From Bacteroidota bacterium (GTDB lineage Bacteria > Bacteroidota > Bacteroidia > UKL13-3): a stretch of 7,440 bases of DNA. Below are positions 1-6,552 of this stretch, piece by piece. Numbering within the stretch: position 1 is the stretch's first letter; the number at the start of each line of letters is the position of its first letter. The notes below the pieces were generated by a model that was not told where the DNA came from, did no database searches, and worked only from the letters and a program-made list of their open reading frames with translations. The stretch spans positions 1 to 7,440 of the forward strand of contig RGVD01000127.1 of NCBI GenBank assembly GCA_010027395.1, read 5' to 3'. The translations under genes and the position numbers were made by a program.

Positions 1-1
1 G

Positions 2-844
2 AATATTATGATGAAAGCTATGCCGAAACGCTCATTTGATGTGGGTATAGCAGAACAACACGCAGTTACTTTTTCTGCAGGATTGGCTACACAAGGCTTA
101 GTTCCTTTTTGTAATATATATTCTAGTTTTATGCAACGAGCCTACGATCAAGTGGTGCACGATGTTGCTTTGCAAAAACTACATGTTGTTTTCTGTATGG
201 ATAGGGCAGGCTTGGCAGGTGCTGATGGAGCCACACATCATGGTATGATAGACATTCCATATATGCGCTGTGTGCCTAACATGGTGGTAAGTGCCCCTAT
301 GAATGAAGAGGAATTGAGAAACCTAATGTATACCGCCCAGTTAGATAAAAATGCCGGACCTTTTTCTATTCGTTACCCCAGAGGCAATGGACAAATGCCC
401 GAATGGAGAACCCCATTTGCAGAAATTGAAATTGGTAAAGGCAGGGTGCTTGTAGAAGGAGAGGAATTAGCAATATTATCTTTTGGAACAGCTGGAAACT
501 TAGCAGCTTCCGCCATCGAAATTCTGAATGAAAAGGGCATTTTTGTAGGGCACTATGACATGCGATTTGTAAAACCACTTGATGAGCGCTTGCTTCATGA
601 TATATTTGCTAAATACAAGAAAATATTGACTGTAGAAGATGGTACCATAATGGGTGGATTTGGTAGTGCCATCCTAGAATTTATGTCAGAACACAACTAT
701 ACCGCTGAACTTAAAAGATTAGGTATGCCTGATTCTTATGTTGAGCATGGTGAGCAATCTGAATTATATGCAGAATGTGGTTTTGATGCCAAATCTATCA
801 GTAAAGAAGTGAAGGCAATGTTAAAGGCTAAGGTTTTAGCATAA
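2..844 (+). CDS. dxs: 1-deoxy-D-xylulose-5-phosphate synthase, C-terminal part (5' end outside window)
   Basis: DXS condenses pyruvate and glyceraldehyde 3-phosphate into 1-deoxy-D-xylulose 5-phosphate using thiamine diphosphate; it is the first step of the cytosolic MEP isoprenoid pathway. The reading frame is open to the left edge, so the ATG at 8 is internal and not a start. About 280 of the usual 620-640 residues are present. Visible are most of the pyrimidine-binding transketolase domain, with FDVGIAEQHAVTF holding the conserved cofactor-activating glutamate, the QRAYDQVVHDVALQKL helix, DRAGLAGADGATHHG and RYPRGN. The transketolase C-terminal domain follows, with LSFGTAGN, DMRFVKPLDE and TVEDGTIMGGFGSA. 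The missing N-terminal part would carry the diphosphate-binding domain. The TAA stop lies 3 bases from the stop of the convergent nadC. No disruption is seen. The identification is firm. Confidence 0.97.
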   Translation, partial: NIMMKAMPKRSFDVGIAEQHAVTFSAGLATQGLVPFCNIYSSFMQRAYDQVVHDVALQKLHVVFCMDRAGLAGADGATHHGMIDIPYMRCVPNMVVSAPMNEEELRNLMYTAQLDKNAGPFSIRYPRGNGQMPEWRTPFAEIEIGKGRVLVEGEELAILSFGTAGNLAASAIEILNEKGIFVGHYDMRFVKPLDERLLHDIFAKYKKILTVEDGTIMGGFGSAILEFMSEHNYTAELKRLGMPDSYVEHGEQSELYAECGFDAKSISKEVKAMLKAKVLA

Positions 845-847
845 ACA

Positions 848-1708
848 TTACATACTTACTCTCAAACTCAAATCAATACTTTTTGATGAATGTGTTAGTG
901 CACCTACCGATATGTAATCTACGCCTGCTTGCGCAAATTGGGTGATGGTTTCTCTGGTTATGCCACCTGAAGCCTCTGTTTCATATTTTCCATCAATAAG
1001 CTTCACCGCTTCGGCTATCATTTCAGGTACAAAATTATCCAACATGATGCGATGAATGCCTCCAATGGATAAAACTTGTTTTACCTCATCAATGCTTCTG
1101 GTTTCAATTTCTATTTTTAAGTCAAGGTTATTTTTTGCCAAGTAGGCTTTTGTTCTTGAAATGGCTTCAGATATTCCTCCCGCAAAATCAATATGATTAT
1201 CTTTAATCATGATCATATCATATAAACCGATTCTGTGATTTTCTGAGCCACCTAATTTCACGGCATACTTTTCAAGTAAACGTAGGCCAGGTGTTGTTTT
1301 TCTTGTATCCAAAACTTTAGTGTGGTATCCAGCAAGTAAAGTATTTATCTCTCTGCTTTGTGTGGCAATTCCACTCAAGCGTTGCATAAAATTTAATACC
1401 AACCTTTCAGCAGTAAGAATGCTTTGTGGACTGCCTTTTACATGAAAAATGATATCACCAGATTTGATTGAATCTCCATCATTTAAATGAGGGTTGAACA
1501 CTAATTTAGTATCTATTTTCTTAAATAAAAATGAGGCTAATTCAACTCCTACAATCACACCATCTTTTTTGGCAATACAATATGCTTCTCTTATTATGTC
1601 ATTGTCAATACAAGCTAATGATGTATGATCCCCATCTCCAATATCTTCTCTAATGGCAATATCAATTAATTCAAGAATGTCTGGGTTGCCAAGCAATTGT
1701 TTAAACAT
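848..1708 (-). CDS. nadC: Nicotinate-nucleotide pyrophosphorylase (quinolinate phosphoribosyltransferase)
   Basis: NadC converts quinolinate and phosphoribosyl pyrophosphate into nicotinate mononucleotide, CO2 and pyrophosphate in de novo NAD synthesis in the cytosol. The 286-residue length is typical. Family motifs appear in order: EDIGDGDHTS (21-30), ERLVLNFMQRLSGIAT (101-116), the substrate-binding DTRKTTPGLR (134-143), KLGGSENHRIGLYD (about 151-164), MIKDNH (167-172), EIE (200-202), LDN (223-225), EASGGI (245-250) and SVGALTHS (267-274). A serine stands where many homologues have the third glycine of GGGxNHR, probably a tolerated variation. The ATG at 1708 gives the expected N terminus; no clear Shine-Dalgarno site precedes it. 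The gene lies 49 bases downstream of the DUF4783-like gene on the same strand and probably shares its promoter. Genes for quinolinate synthesis (nadA, nadB) are not in the window. Confidence 0.97.
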   Translation of the reverse strand: MFKQLLGNPDILELIDIAIREDIGDGDHTSLACIDNDIIREAYCIAKKDGVIVGVELASFLFKKIDTKLVFNPHLNDGDSIKSGDIIFHVKGSPQSILTAERLVLNFMQRLSGIATQSREINTLLAGYHTKVLDTRKTTPGLRLLEKYAVKLGGSENHRIGLYDMIMIKDNHIDFAGGISEAISRTKAYLAKNNLDLKIEIETRSIDEVKQVLSIGGIHRIMLDNFVPEMIAEAVKLIDGKYETEASGGITRETITQFAQAGVDYISVGALTHSSKSIDLSLRVSM

Positions 1709-1733
1709 GTAGCAAAATAAATGATTTTTTAGA

Positions 1734-1759
1734 AAGCTAGGCTATAAAAATTCTAGCTT
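1734..1759 (-). repeat. Short inverted repeat between the DUF4783-like gene and nadC
   Basis: AAGCTAG (1734-1740) and CTAGCTT (1753-1759) are perfect 7-base complements around a 12-base AT-rich loop. The hairpin spans the stop codon of the upstream gene and most of the 49-base gap before nadC. On the minus strand it is followed by TCTAAAAAATC, not a run of T, so it does not look like an intrinsic terminator. It could be a weak attenuator or an RNA processing or stability element. A chance palindrome in AT-rich DNA is also possible. Confidence 0.35.
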
Positions 1760-2138
1760 ATTCTTTCTCAAATCTAAGTTCATGAATTAGTAAACCTGTA
1801 CCAGAGTCTTTCATGAAAACATAGGTCCTGTATTTTATCCCATTTGATTCGTAAATAGCAATAGCATATTTAGCACCCTGGGCAGCTGAACCTCTGTGTT
1901 GCACCACCACCGATTTAGCAGGATTTTGATTAAAAAAATTCTTCAACATCATTTCTGCTTGCTGTCTGCTATACATTCCTTCGTTTTCTACCAAGGTCAA
2001 TTCGACATTGGTATTCATCATTTTGGAGATGCTTGATGAGTTTGCTGCCTTCATGAATGCTATCACATCATCAAATTGGTCAGCTTTTGACAAGAAGGGT
2101 ATTAAAAAAGCGATAAGAAAAATTTTTAAGGTTTTCAT
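1758..2138 (-). CDS. Small exported protein resembling the DUF4783 family, upstream of nadC
   Basis: The 126-residue protein begins with a signal peptide: MKTLK, a hydrophobic core at about 6-16, then SKA before DQF, so cleavage near residue 19 is likely. The mature part of about 107 residues has alternating helix and strand character (DDVIAFMKAANSSSISKMM, VELTLVENEG, AEMMLKNFF, YAIAIYES, YRTYVFMKD, LIHELRFEKE). This pattern resembles small NTF2-like alpha+beta folds and the Bacteroidota family DUF4783, from which I take the name by recall. No catalytic motif is visible and the function is unknown. It lacks a lipobox cysteine, so it should be periplasmic or secreted. A strong promoter lies just upstream and nadC lies 49 bases downstream, suggesting cotranscription. 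Whether the NAD link is functional or only positional cannot be told. Confidence 0.85.
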   Translation of the reverse strand: MKTLKIFLIAFLIPFLSKADQFDDVIAFMKAANSSSISKMMNTNVELTLVENEGMYSRQQAEMMLKNFFNQNPAKSVVVQHRGSAAQGAKYAIAIYESNGIKYRTYVFMKDSGTGLLIHELRFEKE

Positions 2139-2155
2139 GGTATCCAGAATCTAAC

Positions 2156-2186
2156 CAAAATTATGCCAAATAGAATAAAGAACAAA
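2156..2186 (-). promoter_or_regulatory. Bacteroidota-type promoter for the DUF4783-like gene and nadC
   Basis: Read on the minus strand, TTTG (complement of 2183-2186) is followed by exactly 19 bases and then TAATTTTG (complement of 2156-2163). This matches the known Bacteroidota -33 (TTTG) and -7 (TAnnTTTG) consensus with no mismatch. Transcription would start near 2149, leaving a leader of only about 10-12 bases before the ATG at 2138. The -33 box lies inside the descending arm of the terminator hairpin of the upstream gene. Confidence 0.7.
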
Positions 2187-2212
2187 GGGGATAATTTTAA
2201 TCAGCCCCTTTG
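2183..2212 (-). terminator. Probable intrinsic terminator after the DUF2911 gene
   Basis: CAAAGGGG (2183-2190) and CCCCTTTG (2205-2212) form a perfect 8-base stem with four G-C pairs in a row plus a closing C-G, around a 14-base AT-rich loop. It begins 7 bases beyond the stop codon of the DUF2911 gene. In that gene's direction the stem is followed by TTCTTTATTCTATTT, a U-rich but interrupted tail. The loop is longer than usual, though some inner pairing (GAU with AUC) could shorten it. No comparable U tract follows in the plus direction. Confidence 0.65.
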
Positions 2213-2219
2213 AGTAAAA

Positions 2220-3095
2220 TTATTTTTTCTTTTTACTGCCTGTTGCAGAATAATCTGGAAGGGCTTTTATGTCGTTAATAAGTTTTTCATTATTTTTAAC
2301 ATATGCCTCATCTCCATCAGCTTTTGCTTTTTCTAATGAAATAGTAGCTGTAGCTATTGCAGCATTATAATCTTTTAAAGATTTCTGAATTTTGGCTTTA
2401 AGGTGTAATACCCAAAAAGCATTAGGATTAGCATCAACGGCTTTATTCACCCATTCGTAGGCTGTTTTTAAATCTTTTCCATTTTCATAATACCAATTAG
2501 CTGATTGATAGTAAGGTCTGCTATCTTTTCCCATTACTTCTGCTATTTGTTTACTTAGTTTGCTGTCTAAGTCAGTTTTAATAGTGAATGAAACTGAAGT
2601 TTTTTCCCAGATAAGTTCTATATCAACTTGATTGGTTTTAACATTGGCAATCTCGATTTCAAATGTTTCAGTGAAATAGGGTAATGTTTCTGGTTTTACT
2701 GAAAATCTCAAAACATCATTTTCCTGCTTGTAGGCTTGAGCGTTGGTTACGGTTAAATCTTTTGTTAAGATTATTGTCCACTCAGTTGCACCAGGAATCG
2801 TGAGCAAACCATATTTACCTGATTTAATTTCTGTATTGTTGATTTTTACATCTTCACCAAAACTAATGGTGGTTGCGTTGTTGGCACCAGTTCTCCATAT
2901 ACTTCCAAAAGGAACTACATCTCCATATATTTTGCGGCCTTTTGCACTTGGTCTTGAATAAGATAATTCAATTTTTGAAGTGGCAAAATTTTGAGAAACA
3001 GTTGTTGTTGGACTGGCTTGAGGAAATGAAATAGTTTGACTTTGAGCCAAACTAAAAACTAAAATACTTGATAAAATTAAGATGCTTTTTTTCAT
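2220..3095 (-). CDS. Exported DUF2911 domain protein with TPR-like C-terminal region
   Basis: The 291-residue protein starts with a clear signal peptide (MKKS, hydrophobic 4-17, likely cleavage after AQSQ near residue 20), so it acts outside the cytoplasm. Residues about 22-165 match the DUF2911 family as I know it: SRPSAKGRKIYGDVVPFG (47-64), then WRTGANNATTISF (67-79), and GKYGLLTIPG (93-102). Residues about 193-255 are helical, with a TPR-like repeat (YYQSANWYYENGKDLKTAYE, WVNKAVDANPNAFWVLHLKA, then DYNAAIATATISLEKAK). The protein ends in a lysine-rich tail, GSKKKK. The biochemical function of DUF2911 is unknown; no catalytic residues can be assigned. The gene seems monocistronic: a hairpin terminator follows it, and the flippase upstream is divergent. 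Confidence 0.9.
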   Translation of the reverse strand: MKKSILILSSILVFSLAQSQTISFPQASPTTTVSQNFATSKIELSYSRPSAKGRKIYGDVVPFGSIWRTGANNATTISFGEDVKINNTEIKSGKYGLLTIPGATEWTIILTKDLTVTNAQAYKQENDVLRFSVKPETLPYFTETFEIEIANVKTNQVDIELIWEKTSVSFTIKTDLDSKLSKQIAEVMGKDSRPYYQSANWYYENGKDLKTAYEWVNKAVDANPNAFWVLHLKAKIQKSLKDYNAAIATATISLEKAKADGDEAYVKNNEKLINDIKALPDYSATGSKKKK

Positions 3096-3114
3096 GACTA
3101 TTAAATAAATCTTA

Positions 3115-3143
3115 CAACATTAACTAAAAAGAAATAATTCAAC
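3115..3143 (-). promoter_or_regulatory. Tentative promoter for the DUF2911 gene
   Basis: On the minus strand, GTTG (complement of 3140-3143), 17 bases and TAATGTTG (complement of 3115-3122) resemble the TTTG / TAnnTTTG consensus. Each box has one mismatch and the spacer is two bases short. A second candidate further up is TTTG (3167-3170), 16 bases and TACATTAG (3143-3150). Neither is convincing alone. A promoter should exist here because the gene is first in its unit, with a 172-base divergent region upstream. Confidence 0.25.
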
Positions 3144-3227
3144 TAATGTAAATACACTTTTATATGCAAATCGATTTCTTAAGCAATTTATTATATGTTT
3201 CTATTCAAATAATAATTGTTAATGTAA

Positions 3228-3235
3228 TACGTTTA
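3228..3235 (+). promoter_or_regulatory. Tentative -7 box for the flippase gene
   Basis: TACGTTTA differs from the Bacteroidota TAnnTTTG box only in its last base and sits 32 bases before the proposed TTG start, giving a leader of about 25 bases. No matching TTTG box is found about 19 bases upstream, so support is weak. The rest of the 172-base divergent region (3096-3267) is very AT-rich and holds no gene or other recognised site. Confidence 0.2.
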
Positions 3236-3267
3236 TTAATCTTTTATTTGCAGTAAATCATATTATC

Positions 3268-4575
3268 TTGGATACTAGTCAAACAAAGAACAATTATTTT
3301 AAAAATAGCCTCTGGATATTACTTGAAAAAGTTTCAAGAATTATTTCCGGAATACTAGTTGGTGTATTAGTCGCGCGATATCTCGGTCCGGCTCAATTTG
3401 GTACCATTTCCTATGCGCTGAGTATCATAGCTATTTTCACTATTATTTCAACTTTAGGTTTGGATGGGCTAGTTGTTCGTGAGTTAATTACACGTAAAGA
3501 AAGAATAAATGAGATTTTAGGCACTGCATTTTGGCTACGTTTTTTTGGAGCCATATTGGTGGTTCTTTTAGCTACATCTTATTCTTATTTGAGAGATACC
3601 CCTGAAAGGGTAATGATTGTTTTTTTGATAAGTATTTCAATTGTTTTTCAATCACTCACTGTTATTGATTTTTATTTCCAATCTCAAGTAAAAGGTAAGT
3701 ATTCTGCAATAAATCAAATAATTACTTTGTTTTTGTCTGCTATAGTTAAGTTAATGTTGATATACTTCCAATTACCCTTAATTTGGTTTGCATCAATGGT
3801 TGTGTTCGAATCAGTTGTGACAGCTGTATTACAAATTTATTTTTTTAAACAACAGGGTTATTTTATTGGTAAATGGTCATTTAGCTTTGACGAAACAAAG
3901 AAGTTGCTCTTTTATTCGTGGCCTATTATTATTTCGGCTTTTATTCAAATGCTTTACCAGAAGTCCAATGAAATTTTGATTCTAAGATTTTTGCATGATA
4001 TGGATTTAGTGGGTCAATATGCAGCCGCAGTTAGAATAAGTGAGGCAAGTTATTTTATACCCGTTGCCATTGTTGCCGCTGTTATGCCGGGAATTATTAA
4101 TACAAATGATAATAAAGAACTGCAAAAAGAGCGATTTATACAATTAAGTTCCATATTGGTATGGTTGTCAATTATAATTATTATTGGTGGCTTGTTTTTC
4201 GGAGATTGGATTATAGGTCTCTTGTATAAAAATAAATACTATTTGTCCCCTGAAGTATTTAAAATACATATATTTTCAATAATTCCCTCCTTTTTTGGAA
4301 CGGCCCTTGGAGGCTGGTTAATAGCCCAAAACCGACAAAAAATAATAACAATGCTTCAGGTAGTAAACCTAATAGTATATATTCCAGCTTGTTTTTATTT
4401 GATACCAAAATATGAAATAAATGGAGCAGCAATGGCAATTAATGTTACTTATTATTTTAGTTTATTTATAGTTTGCTTATTCTATAATAAGGGTGAATTA
4501 CTAAAATTATTTTTTCTTTCACTTAATCCAAAGCATCTTAACAGTGTTTTGTTATATATAAGAAAATCTAAGTAA
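3268..4575 (+). CDS. Wzx-type polysaccharide flippase (oligosaccharide flippase family)
   Basis: This 435-residue integral membrane protein belongs to the MOP superfamily of flippases that move lipid-linked oligosaccharides across the inner membrane. The N terminus is characteristic: KNSLWILLEKVSRIISG, then LVARYLGPAQFGTISYA (34-50), followed by LGLDGLVVRELI (63-74). About 12 hydrophobic segments can be placed near 14-36, 45-67, 83-103, 112-133, 147-167, 170-193, 213-233, 250-275, 292-318, 329-352, 358-379 and 384-405. A positive loop follows helix 2 (RKER). Length is normal. The start is a TTG: the frame is open upstream to a stop at 3220, but no ATG or GTG occurs there, and the first in-frame ATG lies far inside the domain. 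No good Shine-Dalgarno site is visible. The neighbouring glycan operon supports a role in O-antigen, capsule or exopolysaccharide export. The glycan cannot be told. Confidence 0.92.
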   Translation: MDTSQTKNNYFKNSLWILLEKVSRIISGILVGVLVARYLGPAQFGTISYALSIIAIFTIISTLGLDGLVVRELITRKERINEILGTAFWLRFFGAILVVLLATSYSYLRDTPERVMIVFLISISIVFQSLTVIDFYFQSQVKGKYSAINQIITLFLSAIVKLMLIYFQLPLIWFASMVVFESVVTAVLQIYFFKQQGYFIGKWSFSFDETKKLLFYSWPIIISAFIQMLYQKSNEILILRFLHDMDLVGQYAAAVRISEASYFIPVAIVAAVMPGIINTNDNKELQKERFIQLSSILVWLSIIIIIGGLFFGDWIIGLLYKNKYYLSPEVFKIHIFSIIPSFFGTALGGWLIAQNRQKIITMLQVVNLIVYIPACFYLIPKYEINGAAMAINVTYYFSLFIVCLFYNKGELLKLFFLSLNPKHLNSVLLYIRKSK

Positions 4576-4576
4576 T

Positions 4577-5461
4577 TTAGGTTTTTGATAATACAGCTAT
4601 AATGTGATCTGGTGTTGGTGAAGGTAATCCCTCGTATGGTTTTAGTCCTTTTCTTAGTCCTAGCATTTTTGAATAATTAAAAATGGCAGCCATCGTGAAA
4701 TTTAAATTTTTAAAATATCTATTGTTAAAAGTATAGTAGATGTTTTTAAGTTTTAGCCCATGTAATTTGTTTTCATAAAAGTTTTTAGAAATAAAAATAA
4801 CATGCTCTGGGTAATTTAGATACCACCACCTGCCTTTACAATTTTTAAAAGCCCAACAATCTATATCACCAGTAAAGATTATAAGTTTTCCATTTGGCTT
4901 AAGCAATTTTATTACTTTATCGAAAAAAGTATTTGGGTGGTATAAATGTTCAACTAGGTCAAAGGCTGTTATAACATCAAATTTTTTGTTTTCAACTTCT
5001 AAATTTTCCAACATAGTATGACCTTTAGATTCACAGATTTCAATACTTTTGATTGAATATTCGAATCCATAAGTTGATGCACCATTATTCTTTGCAAAAT
5101 CTAAAAACTCACCGGTGTTGCATCCAATATCTAAAACTTCGATATCTTTTCTAATAAATTTTTTAAAAACATTCACACAATAAGGAGTTTTTTCATCTTC
5201 AAATTTTTTCGCATCCCATCTTTTTCCTGCATCACTGTTTTTATATAACGAAACACTGTCTTCTTCATTTATGGCATTTTGAGTAAAAAAGGATTTGCAT
5301 TCATTGCATTTCCATAGTTCTGGTTTTTTTAGTAGCTCAATCTGAGTCGAAGAATAACTAAGTTTACCTTCATACATTAAATTATATGCATTGGTTATTG
5401 AAATACTGCCACATATTGGACATAATTCATGAAAAAGGTTATTATTTATTTTAAGGGTCAT
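4577..5461 (-). CDS. Class I SAM-dependent methyltransferase with N-terminal zinc-ribbon-like segment
   Basis: This 294-residue protein probably transfers a methyl group from S-adenosylmethionine during glycan synthesis in the cytosol. Residues 14-17 (CPIC) and 52-55 (CNEC) form a four-cysteine CxxC...CxxC pattern expected to bind zinc. The Rossmann domain follows: motif I VLDIGCNTGEF (109-119), acidic post-I strand YGFEYS (131-136), FDVITAFDLVEHLYHP (161-176), then LKPNGKLIIFTG (187-198) and a tail with WWYLNYPEHVIFIS (212-225). This layout is common among methyltransferases of polysaccharide clusters. The zinc-binding N terminus also recalls sugar C-methyltransferases, but the C-terminal domain of those enzymes is not recognisable here. 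The ATG overlaps the upstream stop (ATGA, 4 bases), so translation is likely coupled. Its stop is 1 base from that of the convergent flippase. The acceptor is unknown. Confidence 0.88.
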   Translation of the reverse strand: MTLKINNNLFHELCPICGSISITNAYNLMYEGKLSYSSTQIELLKKPELWKCNECKSFFTQNAINEEDSVSLYKNSDAGKRWDAKKFEDEKTPYCVNVFKKFIRKDIEVLDIGCNTGEFLDFAKNNGASTYGFEYSIKSIEICESKGHTMLENLEVENKKFDVITAFDLVEHLYHPNTFFDKVIKLLKPNGKLIIFTGDIDCWAFKNCKGRWWYLNYPEHVIFISKNFYENKLHGLKLKNIYYTFNNRYFKNLNFTMAAIFNYSKMLGLRKGLKPYEGLPSPTPDHIIAVLSKT

Positions 5462-6552
5462 GTTAATTCAAAGTAATTATTTAATGCTATTTCTAGTGAA
5501 TTCTTACTATACCAATCCAATAAATTGCTATTCGTAAAACTATTATTGACCGAGACTTTGGAAAGATTTGATAATGAAGAAAAGTCGTCAATAATATATC
5601 CGCAATCGTAACGAACAATCATATCATTAATAGCAGCATTTGCCTTATCAGTAATAATTTTTTTACCCATAGTGGCTGCTCTTATAGATATGCTGCTAGA
5701 TACTGGGTAACTATTAGAAGCAATGAACAAAAAGTCAATTTTACTTAGTATGTAAGTTAACTTTCCTTCTGGTAAATGCTCATTTATGGCAACAATATTA
5801 TCTATCTCACCATTAAGGGCTCGATTCATTTTCCCCCTTTGCATTAAAGGTAGCATGTTTTTATTATAGGGTCCCCAGCACAAAAACAATGTATCTTTGG
5901 ATTTGGCATGTTGATTCAATATCATACTCATACCTCTGTATCCAAACATCATTCCAACAAAACCTACAACATATTTATAGGATTTAATTTTTTGATTTAG
6001 GTAATCTGGAAATTCAAACTTTTCATAACTCATATTAGGAACATCGGGCAGAGGTAGTAAATTTGATTGATTAGGTAATTTAATATTTAAGAACTGATCC
6101 CAAATTAGTATTTTCCATTTTGCCTCTCTTTTACCAAAAAAATCTAGAATGTATGCATCGTCCTTAGAAGCATTTTTATGAACTGAATTACGCAAATAAT
6201 GTGAGATGGCAGCTATGCTAAACAATTTTACATTATGTGGGTTCATTAACTTATCTAATTCGTCAAAATGAATTCGATAGTCATAAGCCCACATCAAAAT
6301 AATAATTTTCTCTTCCTTAATGTGTAAATTAAGCCACTGATCAATTAATGAGACTATGTTATCCTCTTGATTAAGCTTTATTAAATCTGAAAAATGGGAT
6401 TTACTTTGCTCTTCAACATTATCATTTACTATGCCGGTTATACCTGCTTTTGTATGTAAAATTTCAGCAAATAAATGATACCAATATTTAAAATGACCAC
6501 CTCTTTTGAAAGGTTCAATATCAACTATTAATATTTGTTTATTTAAACTCAT
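5458..6552 (-). CDS. Putative GT-B glycosyltransferase, divergent
   Basis: The 364-residue protein has no signal peptide or membrane segment. It looks like a two-domain GT-B enzyme: a beta strand ILIVDIEPFKRGGHF (7-21) with the Gly-Gly-His loop typical of the acceptor domain, then a second-domain opening VVGFVGMMFGYRGMSMIL (195-212), a strand TLFLCWGP (221-228), and a donor-site-like region LSKIDFLFIAS (269-279), PVSSSISIRAATMGKKIITD (283-302), CGYIIDD (317-323). The last block aligns by eye with the GT4 donor motif, but serine and arginine stand where the EX7E glutamates would be. It may therefore be a distant family, use another mechanism, or not be catalytic. The start ATG overlaps the FkbM stop (TAATG), with AAGG 4 bases before it as a possible ribosome site. 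The stop overlaps the next ATG. Its place between two methyltransferases suggests glycan assembly. Sugar and linkage are unknown. Confidence 0.72.
   Translation of the reverse strand: MSLNKQILIVDIEPFKRGGHFKYWYHLFAEILHTKAGITGIVNDNVEEQSKSHFSDLIKLNQEDNIVSLIDQWLNLHIKEEKIIILMWAYDYRIHFDELDKLMNPHNVKLFSIAAISHYLRNSVHKNASKDDAYILDFFGKREAKWKILIWDQFLNIKLPNQSNLLPLPDVPNMSYEKFEFPDYLNQKIKSYKYVVGFVGMMFGYRGMSMILNQHAKSKDTLFLCWGPYNKNMLPLMQRGKMNRALNGEIDNIVAINEHLPEGKLTYILSKIDFLFIASNSYPVSSSISIRAATMGKKIITDKANAAINDMIVRYDCGYIIDDFSSLSNLSKVSVNNSFTNSNLLDWYSKNSLEIALNNYFELT

Noticed and set aside
8..10. ATG at 8 as the true start of a short plus-strand gene
   Set aside because: Codons upstream to the window edge stay in frame, and the sequence begins in the middle of the DXS transketolase domain, so this is an internal methionine of a cut gene.
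366..578. 70-codon minus-strand open frame inside dxs
   Set aside because: It lies wholly within the strongly conserved dxs coding frame and its translation shows no domain; it is a shadow frame.
827..840. GCTAA-GGTT-TTAGC hairpin at the end of dxs as a terminator
   Set aside because: The stem is only 5 bases, lies inside the coding sequence and is not followed by a T run.
1709..1757. A separate promoter for nadC in the 49-base gap
   Set aside because: The nearest -7-like sequence (TTATTTTG on the minus strand) has a mismatch at the key second base, and no TTTG or TTG box lies about 19 bases before it.
2743..2961. 72-codon plus-strand open frame inside the DUF2911 gene
   Set aside because: It is antisense to conserved DUF2911 motifs, with no promoter or ribosome site; it is a shadow frame.
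4539..4554. TAACA-GTGTTT-TGTTA repeat near the flippase 3' end as a terminator
   Set aside because: The stem is short and AT-rich, lies inside the gene and has no T tract on either side.
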